Of a stretch of 64,000 nt of DNA, positions 8,170-17,729 are shown in pieces. A program made the translations under genes and the position numbers. This DNA comes from Nostoc sp. PA-18-2419 (lineage in GTDB: Bacteria > Cyanobacteriota > Cyanobacteriia > Cyanobacteriales > Nostocaceae), in the NCBI RefSeq assembly GCF_005869855.1, contig NZ_SZNH01000011.1, positions 1 through 64,000 on the forward strand, written 5' to 3'. Position 1 is the first letter of the stretch, and every line of letters begins with the position of its first letter. A model generated the notes under the pieces. That model searched no databases. It had not been told where the DNA came from and saw only the letters and a list, made by a program, of their open reading frames with translations.

Positions 8170-9099
8170 GTTATTGCGATTGACGATAAAATGAGCGATC
8201 GCTTGGAGTGGCTTGGCTCTGTTCCCAAATGGTTCTAATTCTGCACAAGCTGCTATAACTAGCTCTTGGGCTTTTGAGCGGGATTGCTCAAGTCCCCAAA
8301 GGCTGGGATACGTTACTTTCTTAGCTTTTTGGTCTTTGCCGGCTGTTTTGCCTAATTGCTCTTGGGTAGCAGTGATATCCAGAATATCATCTACGATCTG
8401 AAATGCTAGTCCGATATTTTCAGCATAACGGGTTAGTCGTTGCACATCTTCAGATGATGCCCCACTGACGATCCCGCCACAAACTACGCAAGCTTCTAAA
8501 AGGGCGGCTGTTTTATGTTCGTGAATGAAATTGAGCGTTTCTAGAGAAATATCTGATTTTCCTTCACATTGTAAATCCACAACTTGACCGCCAACTAAAC
8601 CAGCTGCCCCCAAAGCCCGACCAAGACGAGCAATTACCTGCAAGACTCGATCCCTGGGAACATGAGCAGGAGTTTTAATGGCTACATGTTCAAAAGCCAA
8701 AGCCAACAAGCCATCTCCAGCTAAAATCGCCACATCTTCGCCATAAACTTTATGATTCGTCAACTTCCCACGACGATAATCGTCATTATCCATTGACGGC
8801 AGGTCGTCATGAATCAAAGACATTGTGTGAATCATTTCTACTGCACAAGCTGTCGGCATACCCATTTCGATAGTGCCACCCATCATTTCACAAGTAGCAA
8901 GACAGAGGATGGGGCGTACACGCTTACCTCCAGCTAATAAGGAGTAGCGCATCGACTCATAAATTGTTTCTGGGTAAACAACGGGAATAGCCAGATCCAA
9001 AGCAGTATCGCAAAGCTTTTGTCGTTCTTTGAGATAGACTGCTAGGTTAAACTGAGCTTCCTCCGGTGGTGTCTTTTGAACGTTATCAGTTGCTACCAT
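8167..9099 (-). CDS. crtE: geranylgeranyl diphosphate synthase
   Basis: A 310-residue trans-isoprenyl diphosphate synthase that adds isopentenyl units to make C20 diphosphate for carotenoids, phytol and quinone tails. The first Asp-rich motif is [10 protein letters not shown], the second DDILD, with GGKRVRP for diphosphate binding and [15 protein letters not shown] in between. Length is normal. It lies 214 bases downstream of folD on the same strand and upstream of a PAP2-like gene. The last residues NRNN end at a stop codon within a dispersed repeat, so the extreme C-terminus may have been altered by that repeat. Confidence 0.95.
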   Translation of the reverse strand: MVATDNVQKTPPEEAQFNLAVYLKERQKLCDTALDLAIPVVYPETIYESMRYSLLAGGKRVRPILCLATCEMMGGTIEMGMPTACAVEMIHTMSLIHDDLPSMDNDDYRRGKLTNHKVYGEDVAILAGDGLLALAFEHVAIKTPAHVPRDRVLQVIARLGRALGAAGLVGGQVVDLQCEGKSDISLETLNFIHEHKTAALLEACVVCGGIVSGASSEDVQRLTRYAENIGLAFQIVDDILDITATQEQLGKTAGKDQKAKKVTYPSLWGLEQSRSKAQELVIAACAELEPFGNRAKPLQAIAHFIVNRNN

Positions 9100-9159
9100 T
9101 CTTAAATTCCTGACATTTTGAGATTTTTATCTTATAAGTCACAATTTTAAGGTGCTGTG

Positions 9160-9262
9160 GGACTCAAAAAATGAGGAGTTGGGAAAGAAGACGCAAGGAG
9201 GTGCGGAGTGTGGGGAGAGAGGGGGGATGGAGGAGTGTGGGGAGATAGGGGGGCAAGATTTC
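9160..9262 (+). repeat. purine-rich low-complexity tract
   Basis: Degenerate repeats of GTGGGGAGA/GGGGGGATGGAG about 100 bases long between folD and crtE. Similar tracts occur at about 5450-5505 and 24960-25000. Confidence 0.6.
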
Positions 9263-9313
9263 TTCTCTATCCTCCGACACCTCCGACACCTTTCTGTGTC
9301 TGTTCATCACCGC

Positions 9314-10192
9314 TCACTTGCTTACCGTCCTGGAATAGCTAGCGAATGTATTTTGCAACAATATGGCGACAGTCATCGGCCCAACACCACCAGGAACTGG
9401 CGTGATAAATCCTGCTACGGCAGCAGTTGATTCCAAATCGACATCGCCAACTAGCCGACTGTTGCCACTGCTGTCAGTAACGCGATTCATTCCCACATCT
9501 ACCACAACAGCGCCCGGTTTTACCATGTCAGCAGAGATCAGTCCAGGACGACCTACTGCTGCAATTAGAATATCAGCATTCTGAGCGATCGTTTTGAGAT
9601 TGTGCGATCGCGAATGAGCAATGGTGACTGTAGCATCAGCTTCTAGTAGCATTAATGCCATTGGCTTACCTACTAAAATACTGCGTCCCACCACTAGAGC
9701 CTGTTTTCCCTGGAAGGGAATCTCATATTCTTCTAAAAGCCGCATCACACCAGCAGGAGTGCAGCTACGTAAACCGGTTTCTCCCCGTACTAGTCGCCCC
9801 AAGTTCACAGGATGCAGTCCATCAGCATCTTTATCGGGATCGATTTGATGTAACAAGCTAACAGCATCCAAGTGGTTAGGTAACGGTAGCTGCACGAGAA
9901 TCCCATCTACCCGTTCATCGTGGTTGAGTGTAGTAATCACCTCTTCTAATTCCCTTTGGGTAGTTTCGGCGGGAAAATGCTTGCCAAAAGAGGCTATACC
10001 AACTTTAGCGCAGGCTTTTTCTTTATTGCGTACATAAGCAGTTGAGGCTGGGTTATCGCCAACCATCAGCACTGCTAAGCCAGGAGGTCGTCCAATTTTT
10101 GGCTGTAATTCGCTAATGGCAGCAGAAAGTTCTTGCTGAATTTTTGCAGCTAAAGCCTTACCATCAAGGAGTTTGGCAGTTTGTGTTTTCAT
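9314..10192 (-). CDS. folD: bifunctional methylenetetrahydrofolate dehydrogenase/cyclohydrolase
   Basis: A 292-residue cytosolic enzyme that interconverts 5,10-methylene-, 5,10-methenyl- and 10-formyl-tetrahydrofolate with NADP. Visible family blocks are [12 protein letters not shown] with the substrate YVRNKEKAC (catalytic Lys), [21 protein letters not shown], the Rossmann motif [13 protein letters not shown] and the ending [13 protein letters not shown]. The ATG at 10192 has AGGTGG seven bases before it; a GTG four codons upstream has no such site. It is the first gene of a minus-strand set with crtE. Confidence 0.95.
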   Translation of the reverse strand: MKTQTAKLLDGKALAAKIQQELSAAISELQPKIGRPPGLAVLMVGDNPASTAYVRNKEKACAKVGIASFGKHFPAETTQRELEEVITTLNHDERVDGILVQLPLPNHLDAVSLLHQIDPDKDADGLHPVNLGRLVRGETGLRSCTPAGVMRLLEEYEIPFQGKQALVVGRSILVGKPMALMLLEADATVTIAHSRSHNLKTIAQNADILIAAVGRPGLISADMVKPGAVVVDVGMNRVTDSSGNSRLVGDVDLESTAAVAGFITPVPGGVGPMTVAILLQNTFASYSRTVSK

Positions 10193-10245
10193 TAAAATTT
10201 CCACCTATGTTCGTTTTTTGTCGCCAGGTGAGTACTGAGTGCTGA

Positions 10246-11025
10246 ACCTAGGTCATTCACGGTGATTAAAGATTGCGCTAACCGCTATTTTATTAGCTTC
10301 GTTGTAGAAATTGAACCCAATACTATTGTTGCTAAAATCGAAGCATGGGTATTGATTTGGGTGTGAAGACTTTTGCTGTAATGAGTAATGGAGAAAAAGC
10401 TTTAAGCCCTAGCTACTCAAAACATGACCGCAAGATTCGTAAATTGCAACGAAAATTAGCACGCCAGCAAAAAGATTCAAAAAGGAGAAATAAAACTCGC
10501 CTAAGGATAGCTAAACATCACAATCGGATTGCCGATACTAGGAAAGATTTCTTGCATAAACTATCAACCAAAATAGTTAACGACAACCAAGTAATTGTTT
10601 TGGAAGATTTGAATGTGTCAGGGTTGATTAAAAACCGTAGACTAGCAAGGGTGATTAGCCTGCAAGGATGGCGAGAGTTTAGAACACTTTGTGAAGCTAA
10701 ATTAGAAAAGTTCAATAGGGATTTTAGGGTAATTAATAGATGGGAGCCTACTAGTCAAGTTTGCTCTGATTGTGGTTTTAAATGGGGCCAAATTAACCTT
10801 TCCATCCGTTCAATACTCTGTATTAACTATGGCACTGAGCAGGATCGGGATTGCAACGCATCAAAAAATATAGAAATGGTCGGGATGGGGCATCGCCACG
10901 ACCTTAAACGGACAGGGGGTGACTGTAAGACTGGCAATGGTCAGCAAGTTACTGTGAACTGTCAAGAATCACTGACGTTCAAGGTCGGTGAGTATGTCAA
11001 TAAAACTCCAGTTCAATTTAATTAA
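10246..11025 (+). pseudogene. tnpB-like (IS200/IS605 OrfB) remnant, frameshifted
   Basis: RuvC-like nuclease remnant. From about 10250 one frame reads IKDCANRYFISFVVEIEPN, which is the segment that precedes the RuvC core; at about 10340 the frame changes by one base and continues as MGIDLGVKTFAVMSNGE (first catalytic Asp). LEDLNVSGL holds the Glu and EQDRDCNAS the last Asp. The zinc knuckle has CSDCG but its second pair reads CINYG, so one Cys is lost. The first about 130-180 residues are missing. No tnpA and no clear guide-RNA end was recognised. With a truncation, a frameshift and a lost zinc ligand it is almost certainly inactive. Confidence 0.8.
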
Positions 11026-11056
11026 CCAGAAGTTAATCAAATCAGCCGTAAGATTT

Positions 11057-12160
11057 TTAACTATAAGTTCCTGCTCTCTCAGTTGTAACCTTTGCAGGTT
11101 CTAACTCAATATCATGTATTTTATTCAACTCGCCAGCACGCCAACTATCAGCCGCATCCTTAATAAAACTGGCAACCGGAATTGCAATTAATAAACCTAG
11201 CACGCCTCCTAGTTTAGCCCCCAATAGTAAAGAAATTACCACCCAGACGGGATTTAAGCCAGTCAAATTGCCGAGAATTCGAGGAGCAATAAAATTAGAA
11301 TTAACTTGGTCAATCGCTACAGCTACACCTAAAACTTCCACTCCTAACCAAAAATTTTGCAACGCCACCAACAGACTGACTATGGCGATACCTATTCCTG
11401 TACCAAAGGGAAACAAAGAAAACAACCCAATAGCCAGACCAAAAAGTAGCGCCAAGGGAACTCGCAAAATCCAAAATGCCAGTGTAACCGTCAATCCCAG
11501 CACTGCACCCAATGTAGCCTGACCGATAAAGTAATTATGAAAATCCTCTCGGAGTAATTGCCGGACTTTTGAGCCGATATTGGGGGAAAACCATTGAAAA
11601 ATTCCATCCCAAAGACGTTCGCCGTTCAATATTAGGTAAATAGTCAGCACCACCGCCAGCAGTACATTGACCACAGTACTAATCGTATCCACAGCAAAAC
11701 TGAGAATTCTACCCGTAAAAGACTGGAGTTGATTAGATAATCTTTCTAAAATCTCGCTAACTAAAGCACTTAAATTAATCGGAAGTTGCTGTTGACTTAA
11801 CGCCCAATCTTGAAAAGCTTCTAGCTGCTGAGTACCAGAATCAATCCAACTAGGCAAAATATTCGCCAACTCGTTGAGCTGTTCTATAATCAGGGGAACC
11901 AAGGTGATGCCTAAACCCACTATAATCACCACAGTCAAAAGTAACACTCCCACGATCGCCAAATTACGTTTCACCCCTCGTTGCTGAAGAAACTGGATGG
12001 GATAGTCCAAGACAAAAGCCAGTAAGATGGCGGCGGCAATAATACTCACTAAAGGTTGAAAATACTGCACAAGCTGAAGGAACAGCCAGCCGTTGAGAAT
12101 GATAATGGGAAATGCTAATCCTATGCTTAACCATCGTGGGACTTTGTTTGCAGATTGCAT
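11057..12160 (-). CDS. AI-2E family transporter (PerM/YdiK-like)
   Basis: A 367-residue polytopic membrane protein with about eight hydrophobic segments, starting with LAFPIIILNGWLFLQLVQYF. The C-terminal blocks FNSNFIAPRILGN-like (NSNFIAPRILGNLTGL), NPVWVVISLLLGAKLGGVLGLLIAIPVA are diagnostic of the AI-2E exporter superfamily. Substrates of most cyanobacterial members are unknown; the family name does not prove autoinducer export. It follows the Nudix gene on the same strand with a 117-base gap that contains TGTTGACTG repeats. Confidence 0.9.
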   Translation of the reverse strand: MQSANKVPRWLSIGLAFPIIILNGWLFLQLVQYFQPLVSIIAAAILLAFVLDYPIQFLQQRGVKRNLAIVGVLLLTVVIIVGLGITLVPLIIEQLNELANILPSWIDSGTQQLEAFQDWALSQQQLPINLSALVSEILERLSNQLQSFTGRILSFAVDTISTVVNVLLAVVLTIYLILNGERLWDGIFQWFSPNIGSKVRQLLREDFHNYFIGQATLGAVLGLTVTLAFWILRVPLALLFGLAIGLFSLFPFGTGIGIAIVSLLVALQNFWLGVEVLGVAVAIDQVNSNFIAPRILGNLTGLNPVWVVISLLLGAKLGGVLGLLIAIPVASFIKDAADSWRAGELNKIHDIELEPAKVTTERAGTYS

Positions 12161-12277
12161 TAGTGATAACTACTCCATAAGAGTTTTAACTTTATTTTGA
12201 CTGCTAAACAGTGGGGAGTGTTGGCTGTTGACTGTTGACATCCTCTATCCAAAATCTCACTTTCTCATTTACGACTC

Positions 12278-12712
12278 CTATACTGAATTCTTCTCGATAA
12301 AATCCAACATAATTCGCTGATGCATTTCCCCTAATGGTCGCACTTCGCCAGCATTTTTTGAATAACAGTTACCTTGGCGAATATCTTCTGGCGTCAACAA
12401 TCCCATATCCCAGCCTTCATTCAAAACCAATCGATTTAACTCCACCAAGAGTGGTGCATGAAAAACATGACGGACAACTCTTTCGTCGGGATAACAGCCA
12501 AATTCAGCAAAAGGTGGTAAATCATAGCCGATTTCTTCTAAAATTTCTCGTTTGACTGCCACATTCGGCGTTTCACCAGGTTCGATATGACCGCCAAATA
12601 GCGCCCAGTAACCAGGATAAAGAATACTGGGGATATTGTCCCGCAGTTGCATGAGAAATTTGTTTTTTTGGTAGAGAATAGCGATCGCTACATGTACTAC
12701 TTGATTACTCAT
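12278..12712 (-). CDS. Nudix hydrolase
   Basis: A 144-residue soluble protein whose residues about 40-62 fit the Nudix box exactly: GHIEPGE, seven residues, then REILEEIGY, which binds the metal and the diphosphate. The hydrophobic start VVHVAIAILYQKNKFLMQLRD is the first strand. The substrate (a nucleoside diphosphate linked to X) cannot be inferred. It sits 22 bases after the lipoprotein gene 12735-13151 on the same strand, so the two are probably transcribed together. Confidence 0.9.
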   Translation of the reverse strand: MSNQVVHVAIAILYQKNKFLMQLRDNIPSILYPGYWALFGGHIEPGETPNVAVKREILEEIGYDLPPFAEFGCYPDERVVRHVFHAPLLVELNRLVLNEGWDMGLLTPEDIRQGNCYSKNAGEVRPLGEMHQRIMLDFIEKNSV

Positions 12713-12734
12713 ATATTGATTTTTAATTGCTAAA

Positions 12735-13151
12735 TTATTCTTCTTCTAAATAAACTTCTCCCAGTTCTTTACCAGCTACAGGGATACTTTGGTAGCGAAC
12801 TTTACCTCTAAACACCACTTGCGATCCCTCTCCCAAACTTTTTTGATTAGTGATAACCCAAATTTTGCCGGTTGTATCATCTACTTGATAAGCCCACTGT
12901 TTCATTAAAGGAGCTTGCTTTTCTACCTTTCCTTGGATGTAAACTGTAGCTTGATTCTTTGGTTCTGGTTTAATTTCTCGAATTGGGGTGACATTTGTGC
13001 CAAATTTTAAGCCAGTCCCACTCAAGCCAGAGGAGGATAAATTACCACAACTAGAAAGTCCTGCTACCAGAAAAAAAGCCAACCCTAGACGGTAGAGAAC
13101 AATTCTCTGCCCATCCAAAAAGCCAAGGAACAAATTTCTCGTTTGTTGCAT
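12735..13151 (-). CDS. putative lipoprotein, small beta domain
   Basis: A 138-residue protein with a lipoprotein signal peptide: hydrophobic LYRLGLAFFLVAG followed by LSSC, then a Ser/Gly-rich linker. The rest (ATVYIQGKVEKQAPLMKQWAYQVDDTTGKIWVIT, then SQVVFRGKVRYQ) has alternating strands like an OB-fold domain found in many cyanobacterial lipoproteins. Start at the ATG at 13151 with GGTGG close before it; a GTG eleven codons earlier is possible. Function unknown; it leads a probable two-gene unit with a Nudix hydrolase. Confidence 0.65.
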   Translation of the reverse strand: MQQTRNLFLGFLDGQRIVLYRLGLAFFLVAGLSSCGNLSSSGLSGTGLKFGTNVTPIREIKPEPKNQATVYIQGKVEKQAPLMKQWAYQVDDTTGKIWVITNQKSLGEGSQVVFRGKVRYQSIPVAGKELGEVYLEEE

Positions 13152-13675
13152 GAAAGCCACCGATTGAGCAAATTTTCGCTTCACTGCTTATTTTGTCGCC
13201 ACTTTAATCGACTCAGTTCCTATCTATGGTACTTTCTTGTGAATTGGGCATTAGCAAAGCCAGACAGAACAAAAGTATGTCCGGATGTATCTATCGCATT
13301 CTTTTTTCAAATTGGTATTAAAAGTGTTGACTGATGACTATTGAATTAGGAATTATTTTCTTTGTCCTCCCACCTCCCCCAATCCTGGCTAGTATTCTCT
13401 CTTATTCTTCAGACGACATGATTGATCTGAGAAAATAAACATTATGGATTTACTGCCAGAGAAACGCTACGACATCAAACAGCTACACAATAACAGTTAA
13501 AAGTCAAGGGCAAAGAGTCAAAGCGCAGCGTGCCAGACTAGGGATTGGGCAAAAAAGGCTTATAATAAACCTTTTTGCCCGGAGAATTTTTGAGCAAGTA
13601 GGCAAAGCAGACACTTGAGGCTGTAAGAATATAACAATAGCTATTGTAAGCAAACTTTTGAAATCATCCTCACCA
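13152..13675. other. intergenic region with hairpin
   Basis: No convincing gene between the lipoprotein gene and fni. The main feature is an inverted repeat at 13547-13558/13570-13580 (GGGCAAAAAAGG against CCTTTTTGCCC, one extra A, loop about 11 bases), about 95 bases before fni. It could be a terminator-like stem or a leader structure of the isomerase gene. Confidence 0.55.
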
Positions 13676-14725
13676 GTGAACGCCTCTACCAACGTCTCCG
13701 CGCAAACTCAAAATCGCAAAGCAGATCATATTCGCATCTGCCTAGAAGAAGATGTTCAATCTCACGAAGTCACCAATGGACTAGAACGCTATCGCTTCAC
13801 CCATTGTTGTTTACCAGAACTAGACTACAGCGACATTAAAATCAGTACAAATTTTTTGGGTAAATACCTTGGCGCACCTTTGTTAATTTCTTCGATGACT
13901 GGAGGAACCGAACAAGCAGGAATCATTAACCAACGGTTAGCTGAAGTCGCCCAACACTATAAAATTGCGATGGGTGTTGGTTCCCAGCGAATAGCTGTGG
14001 AAAAACCCCAAGTAGCCGATACATTTGCCGTCCGCAAGTATGCGCCGGATGTTTTGCTATTTGCCAACTTGGGCGCTGTGCAACTTAACTATAAATATGG
14101 CTTAGCTCAATGTTTGCGGGTAGTCGATATCCTAGAGGCTGATGCTTTGATTTTACACATTAACCCCCTACAAGAATGCATTCAGCCCAAAGGTGATACT
14201 AATTTTAAGGGGTTGCTTGATAATATTTATAAAGTATGCTCTAAAATGCCAGTACCAGTAATAGCCAAAGAAGTGGGTAATGGGATTTCAGCAGCGATCG
14301 CCAAAAAACTCTTAGATGCTGGAGTCACTGCCATTGATGTAGCTGGTGCGGGTGGAACTTCATGGGCGAAGGTAGAAAGCGAACGGGCAGAAAATGCCTT
14401 GCAACGTCGTTTAGGAAAGACATTTGCCGATTGGGGTTTACCGACAGCAGAGTGCATTACCAGTATTCGAGCGATCGCTCCAGATGTGCCCTTAATTGCT
14501 TCCGGGGGATTGCGTCATGGACTAGATGCAGCAATGGCGATCGCTTTAGGAGCAGACATAGCCGGTTTAGCAATGCCCTTCCTAAAAGCCGCAGCAGTAT
14601 CACAAACAGCAGTTGCCGAATTAGCTGAAGTATTAATTGCCGAAATCACCACAGTATTATTTTGCACCGGTAACGCCACCTTGGAGCAGTTAAAGCACTC
14701 AGGTAGTTTACAGCCCATAAAATAA
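13676..14725 (+). CDS. fni: type 2 isopentenyl-diphosphate delta-isomerase
   Basis: A 349-residue FMN/NADPH-dependent enzyme that interconverts isopentenyl and dimethylallyl diphosphate, feeding crtE-type synthases. Family blocks: [14 protein letters not shown] at the N-terminus, [51 protein letters not shown] (flavin phosphate loop) and [13 protein letters not shown] prefer the GTG at 13676 (VNASTNVS) because relatives begin MNAP or similar; a TTG six codons upstream is the alternative, and neither has a good ribosome site. Confidence 0.9.
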   Translation: MNASTNVSAQTQNRKADHIRICLEEDVQSHEVTNGLERYRFTHCCLPELDYSDIKISTNFLGKYLGAPLLISSMTGGTEQAGIINQRLAEVAQHYKIAMGVGSQRIAVEKPQVADTFAVRKYAPDVLLFANLGAVQLNYKYGLAQCLRVVDILEADALILHINPLQECIQPKGDTNFKGLLDNIYKVCSKMPVPVIAKEVGNGISAAIAKKLLDAGVTAIDVAGAGGTSWAKVESERAENALQRRLGKTFADWGLPTAECITSIRAIAPDVPLIASGGLRHGLDAAMAIALGADIAGLAMPFLKAAAVSQTAVAELAEVLIAEITTVLFCTGNATLEQLKHSGSLQPIK

Positions 14726-14850
14726 ATTTAGTAATAATCTGTAAAACATCTAGTTTGCCTGTTAAGGCTGATGGGGAGATAAGGATATGGGGAGAGGAAT
14801 TAAGCAATTAAGCAACAATCCAAAATATGTAAGTTAAAAGTGGAAGAGCT

Positions 14851-14901
14851 TACCAATTATTGATGAAGCTTTATTTAGCGCAGCTTCATCAATAATTGGT
14901 A
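14851..14901. repeat. perfect 20-bp inverted repeat, 11-base loop
   Basis: TACCAATTATTGATGAAGCT at 14851-14870 is followed after 11 bases by its exact reverse complement at 14882-14901. It lies in the 329-base gap between fni and the SDR gene. There is no T-run after it on either strand, so it is not a standard terminator; it could be a processed RNA hairpin or a miniature element. The rest of the gap is AT-rich without a gene. Confidence 0.8.
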
Positions 14902-15054
14902 TTAGCACAGGTGAATGCCTAAAAACTTTAAAAAGTATATTGCATCTCCACTTGGAGCATTAGTTAGTGTAAAAGTTTTTCAACTTATATCTATGGGGGA
15001 ACACGAAGTTATCAACCCTAGAAAACATCAAAATATTTAAGAAGGAGAAAATCA

Positions 15055-15828
15055 ATGAAGAAACTAGAAGGAAAGGTAGCTTTAGTAACTGGTAGCAGCA
15101 GCGGAATTGGTCAAGCTATTGCTATACATCTTGCCCAACAAGGTGCAAATGTTGTCATTGACTACCGTTCTCATCCTGAAGGCGCTCAAGAAACTCTGTC
15201 TAAAGTAGAAGAAGCTGGTAGCAAAGGCTTAACTATTAAAGCTGACTTGAGTGTAATTAGCGATATCCGCCAACTTATAGACCAGGGTATTCAATACTTT
15301 GGTAAGCTAGATATTCTCGTCAACAATGCTGGAATTGACGGTCGAAATGCTGACTTCTGGAACATTAGCGAAGCCGACTATGACGCAATAATCGATCTCA
15401 ACCTCAAAGGCACGTTTTTCACTACTCAAGCGATAGTACAGCACTTCATCGAAACCAAGCGAACTGGTAAAATCATTAATATTAGCTCCACCCATGAGGA
15501 AATAGCATTCCCCCACTTCACTGGCTACTGTGTTAGCAAGGGTGGTGTAAAGATGATGATGCGTAATTTAGCAGTTGAACTTGGTCCTCTGGGAATAACA
15601 ATTAACAATGTAGCCCCAGGAGCAATTGAAACACCAATCAATAGTAAGCTGTTAAATGACCCCGAAAAATTGGGAGCATTGTTGAAAAACATTCCTTTAG
15701 GTCGTTTAGGTAAGCCAGAGGATATCGCACCTATAGTTAGCTTCTTAGCCTCAGCCGATGCAGACTACATAACAGGGGCAACCTTTTATGTAGATGGAGG
15801 ACTCAGCCGGAACTATCATGAGCAGTAG
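15055..15828 (+). CDS. short-chain dehydrogenase (glucose 1-dehydrogenase-like)
   Basis: A 257-residue classical SDR: cofactor motif TGSSSGIGQA, NNAG, catalytic Ser in NISSTHE, then YCVSK with catalytic Tyr and Lys, and the C-terminal YITGATFYVDGG. Sequence style matches glucose 1-dehydrogenase/3-oxoacyl reductase members, which oxidise a sugar or secondary alcohol with NAD(P). A very good site AAGGAG lies eight bases before the ATG. It appears to be a single-gene unit. The real substrate is unknown. Confidence 0.85.
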   Translation: MKKLEGKVALVTGSSSGIGQAIAIHLAQQGANVVIDYRSHPEGAQETLSKVEEAGSKGLTIKADLSVISDIRQLIDQGIQYFGKLDILVNNAGIDGRNADFWNISEADYDAIIDLNLKGTFFTTQAIVQHFIETKRTGKIINISSTHEEIAFPHFTGYCVSKGGVKMMMRNLAVELGPLGITINNVAPGAIETPINSKLLNDPEKLGALLKNIPLGRLGKPEDIAPIVSFLASADADYITGATFYVDGGLSRNYHEQ

Positions 15829-16411
15829 GTAGTTTGCGTTGGCTCTAGTGTTATAGAGTTGAATGGCACGCTTGAGTTATTTGTTGAGGCAAGCAGGGGA
15901 AGCTGTAATGAAGCTGCCGCTAATGAGAACTTTATTACTACCATCGATTTCCCAAGGCGACTGCAACAAAAACAAACAGTGGATTAGGAATATCAGTGCT
16001 TGGGGTAGTTGTAATTGGAAAACATTTTTTGCTCGCTTACATCGGTTTGCCCAAGTTTCGCAAGCCCCAAGCTACTGGCTCGATTTTGCGCTAATACTAG
16101 ACAGCTAAATCCTAAATCCAAGGTGATGAAAAACTTGTACAAGCGCATCTTGCTCAATCAAAAGGAAAATTACCAAACTAGCAACACAAATTACTCTTTT
16201 TTCGCAAATGAGGCTTTAAACAAAGTAATTGCTTGATGTGTATTCAATATATTATTATAGACTCTAATTGAGAATAAAAAAAACTTATAATACTTGAGCA
16301 AACTTTTTCTCAAAATAGAAGTAAATCAAGGAGTAAAGAGTAGTGTATTTTGATAAGATTCAAAAAATAACAAAATTGGAATAACAGAATTATAAGTTCT
16401 GTAGAGATAGC
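15829..16411. other. intergenic, possible decayed coding sequence
   Basis: Between the SDR and the TPR gene. At about 15970-16100 one plus frame reads a hydrophobic stretch (GLGISVLGVVVIGKHFLLAY) interrupted by stops on either side, which looks like the relic of a membrane protein rather than a live gene. The last 200 bases are very AT-rich. No start, ribosome site or known motif was found. Confidence 0.4.
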
Positions 16412-17155
16412 ATGGTCTTTAGGCACGGGTTCATTGCATCTAGCTTAATAGTTTTCTTCGCATTTGGCTGTAGTAATGGGGCAAACTCATCAACAGAAAA
16501 TACCACACAATTTGTACAGAAAAGTAATGTGACCCAGCTTTTAGTAGAAGCGAAGGCTACCCAAAATGCAGAAGTTTTCCTGACTCAAGGCAATAATTTA
16601 TTAGATAACCAGCGTTACCAAGATGCAATTAAAGCATACGACAAAGCGATCGCCATGAAAGCTGAGATTGTTGAAGCTTGGATCAACCGTGGCATAGCTT
16701 TAACATCGCTACACCGCTACAAAGACGCTGTAGCATCCTATGATCGAGCGATCGCCATCAAGCCTGACAAAGATGAAGCTTGGTATAACCGTGGCATAGC
16801 CTTAACATCGCTACAACGCTACCAAGACGCTGTTGCATCTTACAACCAAGCGCTCTCTATCAAGCCTAACAAGTATGAAGCCTTAACTAACCGAGGCATT
16901 GCTTTGACAAAGTTGAAACGCTACCAAGACGCTATTGCATCTTATAATCAAGCGATCGCCATCAAACAGGATTTGCACCAAGCATACTATAACAAAGCTT
17001 GTTCTTATGCTTTACAGGGCGATGTAAAATTAGCAACTGAAAACCTAGACCGAGCAATTCAACTTGTTCCAGAAAAGTACAAAAATTTAGCCAAAACTGA
17101 CCCTGACTTTAACAAAGTGCGTAGTCAAAAGCGGTTTCAGGAATTACTGCAATAG
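16412..17155 (+). CDS. TPR-repeat lipoprotein
   Basis: A 247-residue protein with a lipoprotein leader (hydrophobic IASSLIVFFAFGC, Cys at about residue 20), then four to five 34-residue TPR units beginning near residue 58 (e.g. LLDNQRYQDAIKAYDKAIAMK and YKDAVASYDRAIAIK). The units resemble those of the kinase at 3250-5379. It should sit on the outer face of the plasma membrane or in the outer membrane and bind a partner. The last 50 residues have the pattern AYYNKACSYALQGDVKLA usual at the end of such proteins. No partner is indicated by neighbours. Confidence 0.85.
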   Translation: MVFRHGFIASSLIVFFAFGCSNGANSSTENTTQFVQKSNVTQLLVEAKATQNAEVFLTQGNNLLDNQRYQDAIKAYDKAIAMKAEIVEAWINRGIALTSLHRYKDAVASYDRAIAIKPDKDEAWYNRGIALTSLQRYQDAVASYNQALSIKPNKYEALTNRGIALTKLKRYQDAIASYNQAIAIKQDLHQAYYNKACSYALQGDVKLATENLDRAIQLVPEKYKNLAKTDPDFNKVRSQKRFQELLQ

Positions 17156-17729
17156 ACGGGCATTGAAAAGCTTAAAACGAACATGATATTAACGGGAGTA
17201 AATAAGTCCCAAAATCAGTTACTTTTTAAACTGAACTGCACGCTAGTTGCGATCGCTGCCGATAGGATAAATCTAAATATTAATTTTGATTTGTGCATTA
17301 TCTAATAGTTTGATATTTTATTTACTTGTGGGTTGCTTTGGATTTCATACTAGAGATCTAAATTAAACTTATATATTTAAAGTAATAAAGTTTACTGATA
17401 GTAGTTTCCGAATATCTTCTAATTTTTTAATCTTTTGGCATCTTATAGAATCCCGCTCAAGCAATATTTTAACTTATGACAGATGGCGATCGTATTCCTT
17501 AACAGAAAAATTTACTGATAAATAAAAATTTATAGTGAACAAATATCACAATACAAAATTATTACTTCGGGGATCTACTAGACAGAATAACGCACAAAAC
17601 CATTAACCGATGTGTATTGGCAAACGTAGTAAAAAAAATATCATCAAATCATCGCAATCATGCTTACAAATAACTAAAAGATGCATGTTAATGTTTTAAT
17701 CTCATCGTCTTGCCTTTGGGCTTTTTGTT
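17156..17729. other. AT-rich region upstream of the replication protein
   Basis: No gene seen. It includes a direct repeat of TTTACTGATA at about 17390 and 17509 and several A/T runs, which would suit a replication origin or promoter for the following gene, but no clear iteron array or DnaA box cluster is visible. Confidence 0.4.

Noticed and set aside
7924-8238. Plus frame before crtE end
   Set aside because: Runs through dispersed repeats (NYELRITNYEL-type translation of repeat DNA) and antisense of crtE.
10345-11025. Active TnpB with guide RNA
   Set aside because: N-terminus missing, frameshift at about 10340 and a lost zinc Cys; no clear right-end RNA structure.
14226-14310. GCGATCGC octamers as regulatory sites
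   Set aside because: These HIP1 sites are scattered over the whole window, inside and outside genes, as in most cyanobacterial genomes.
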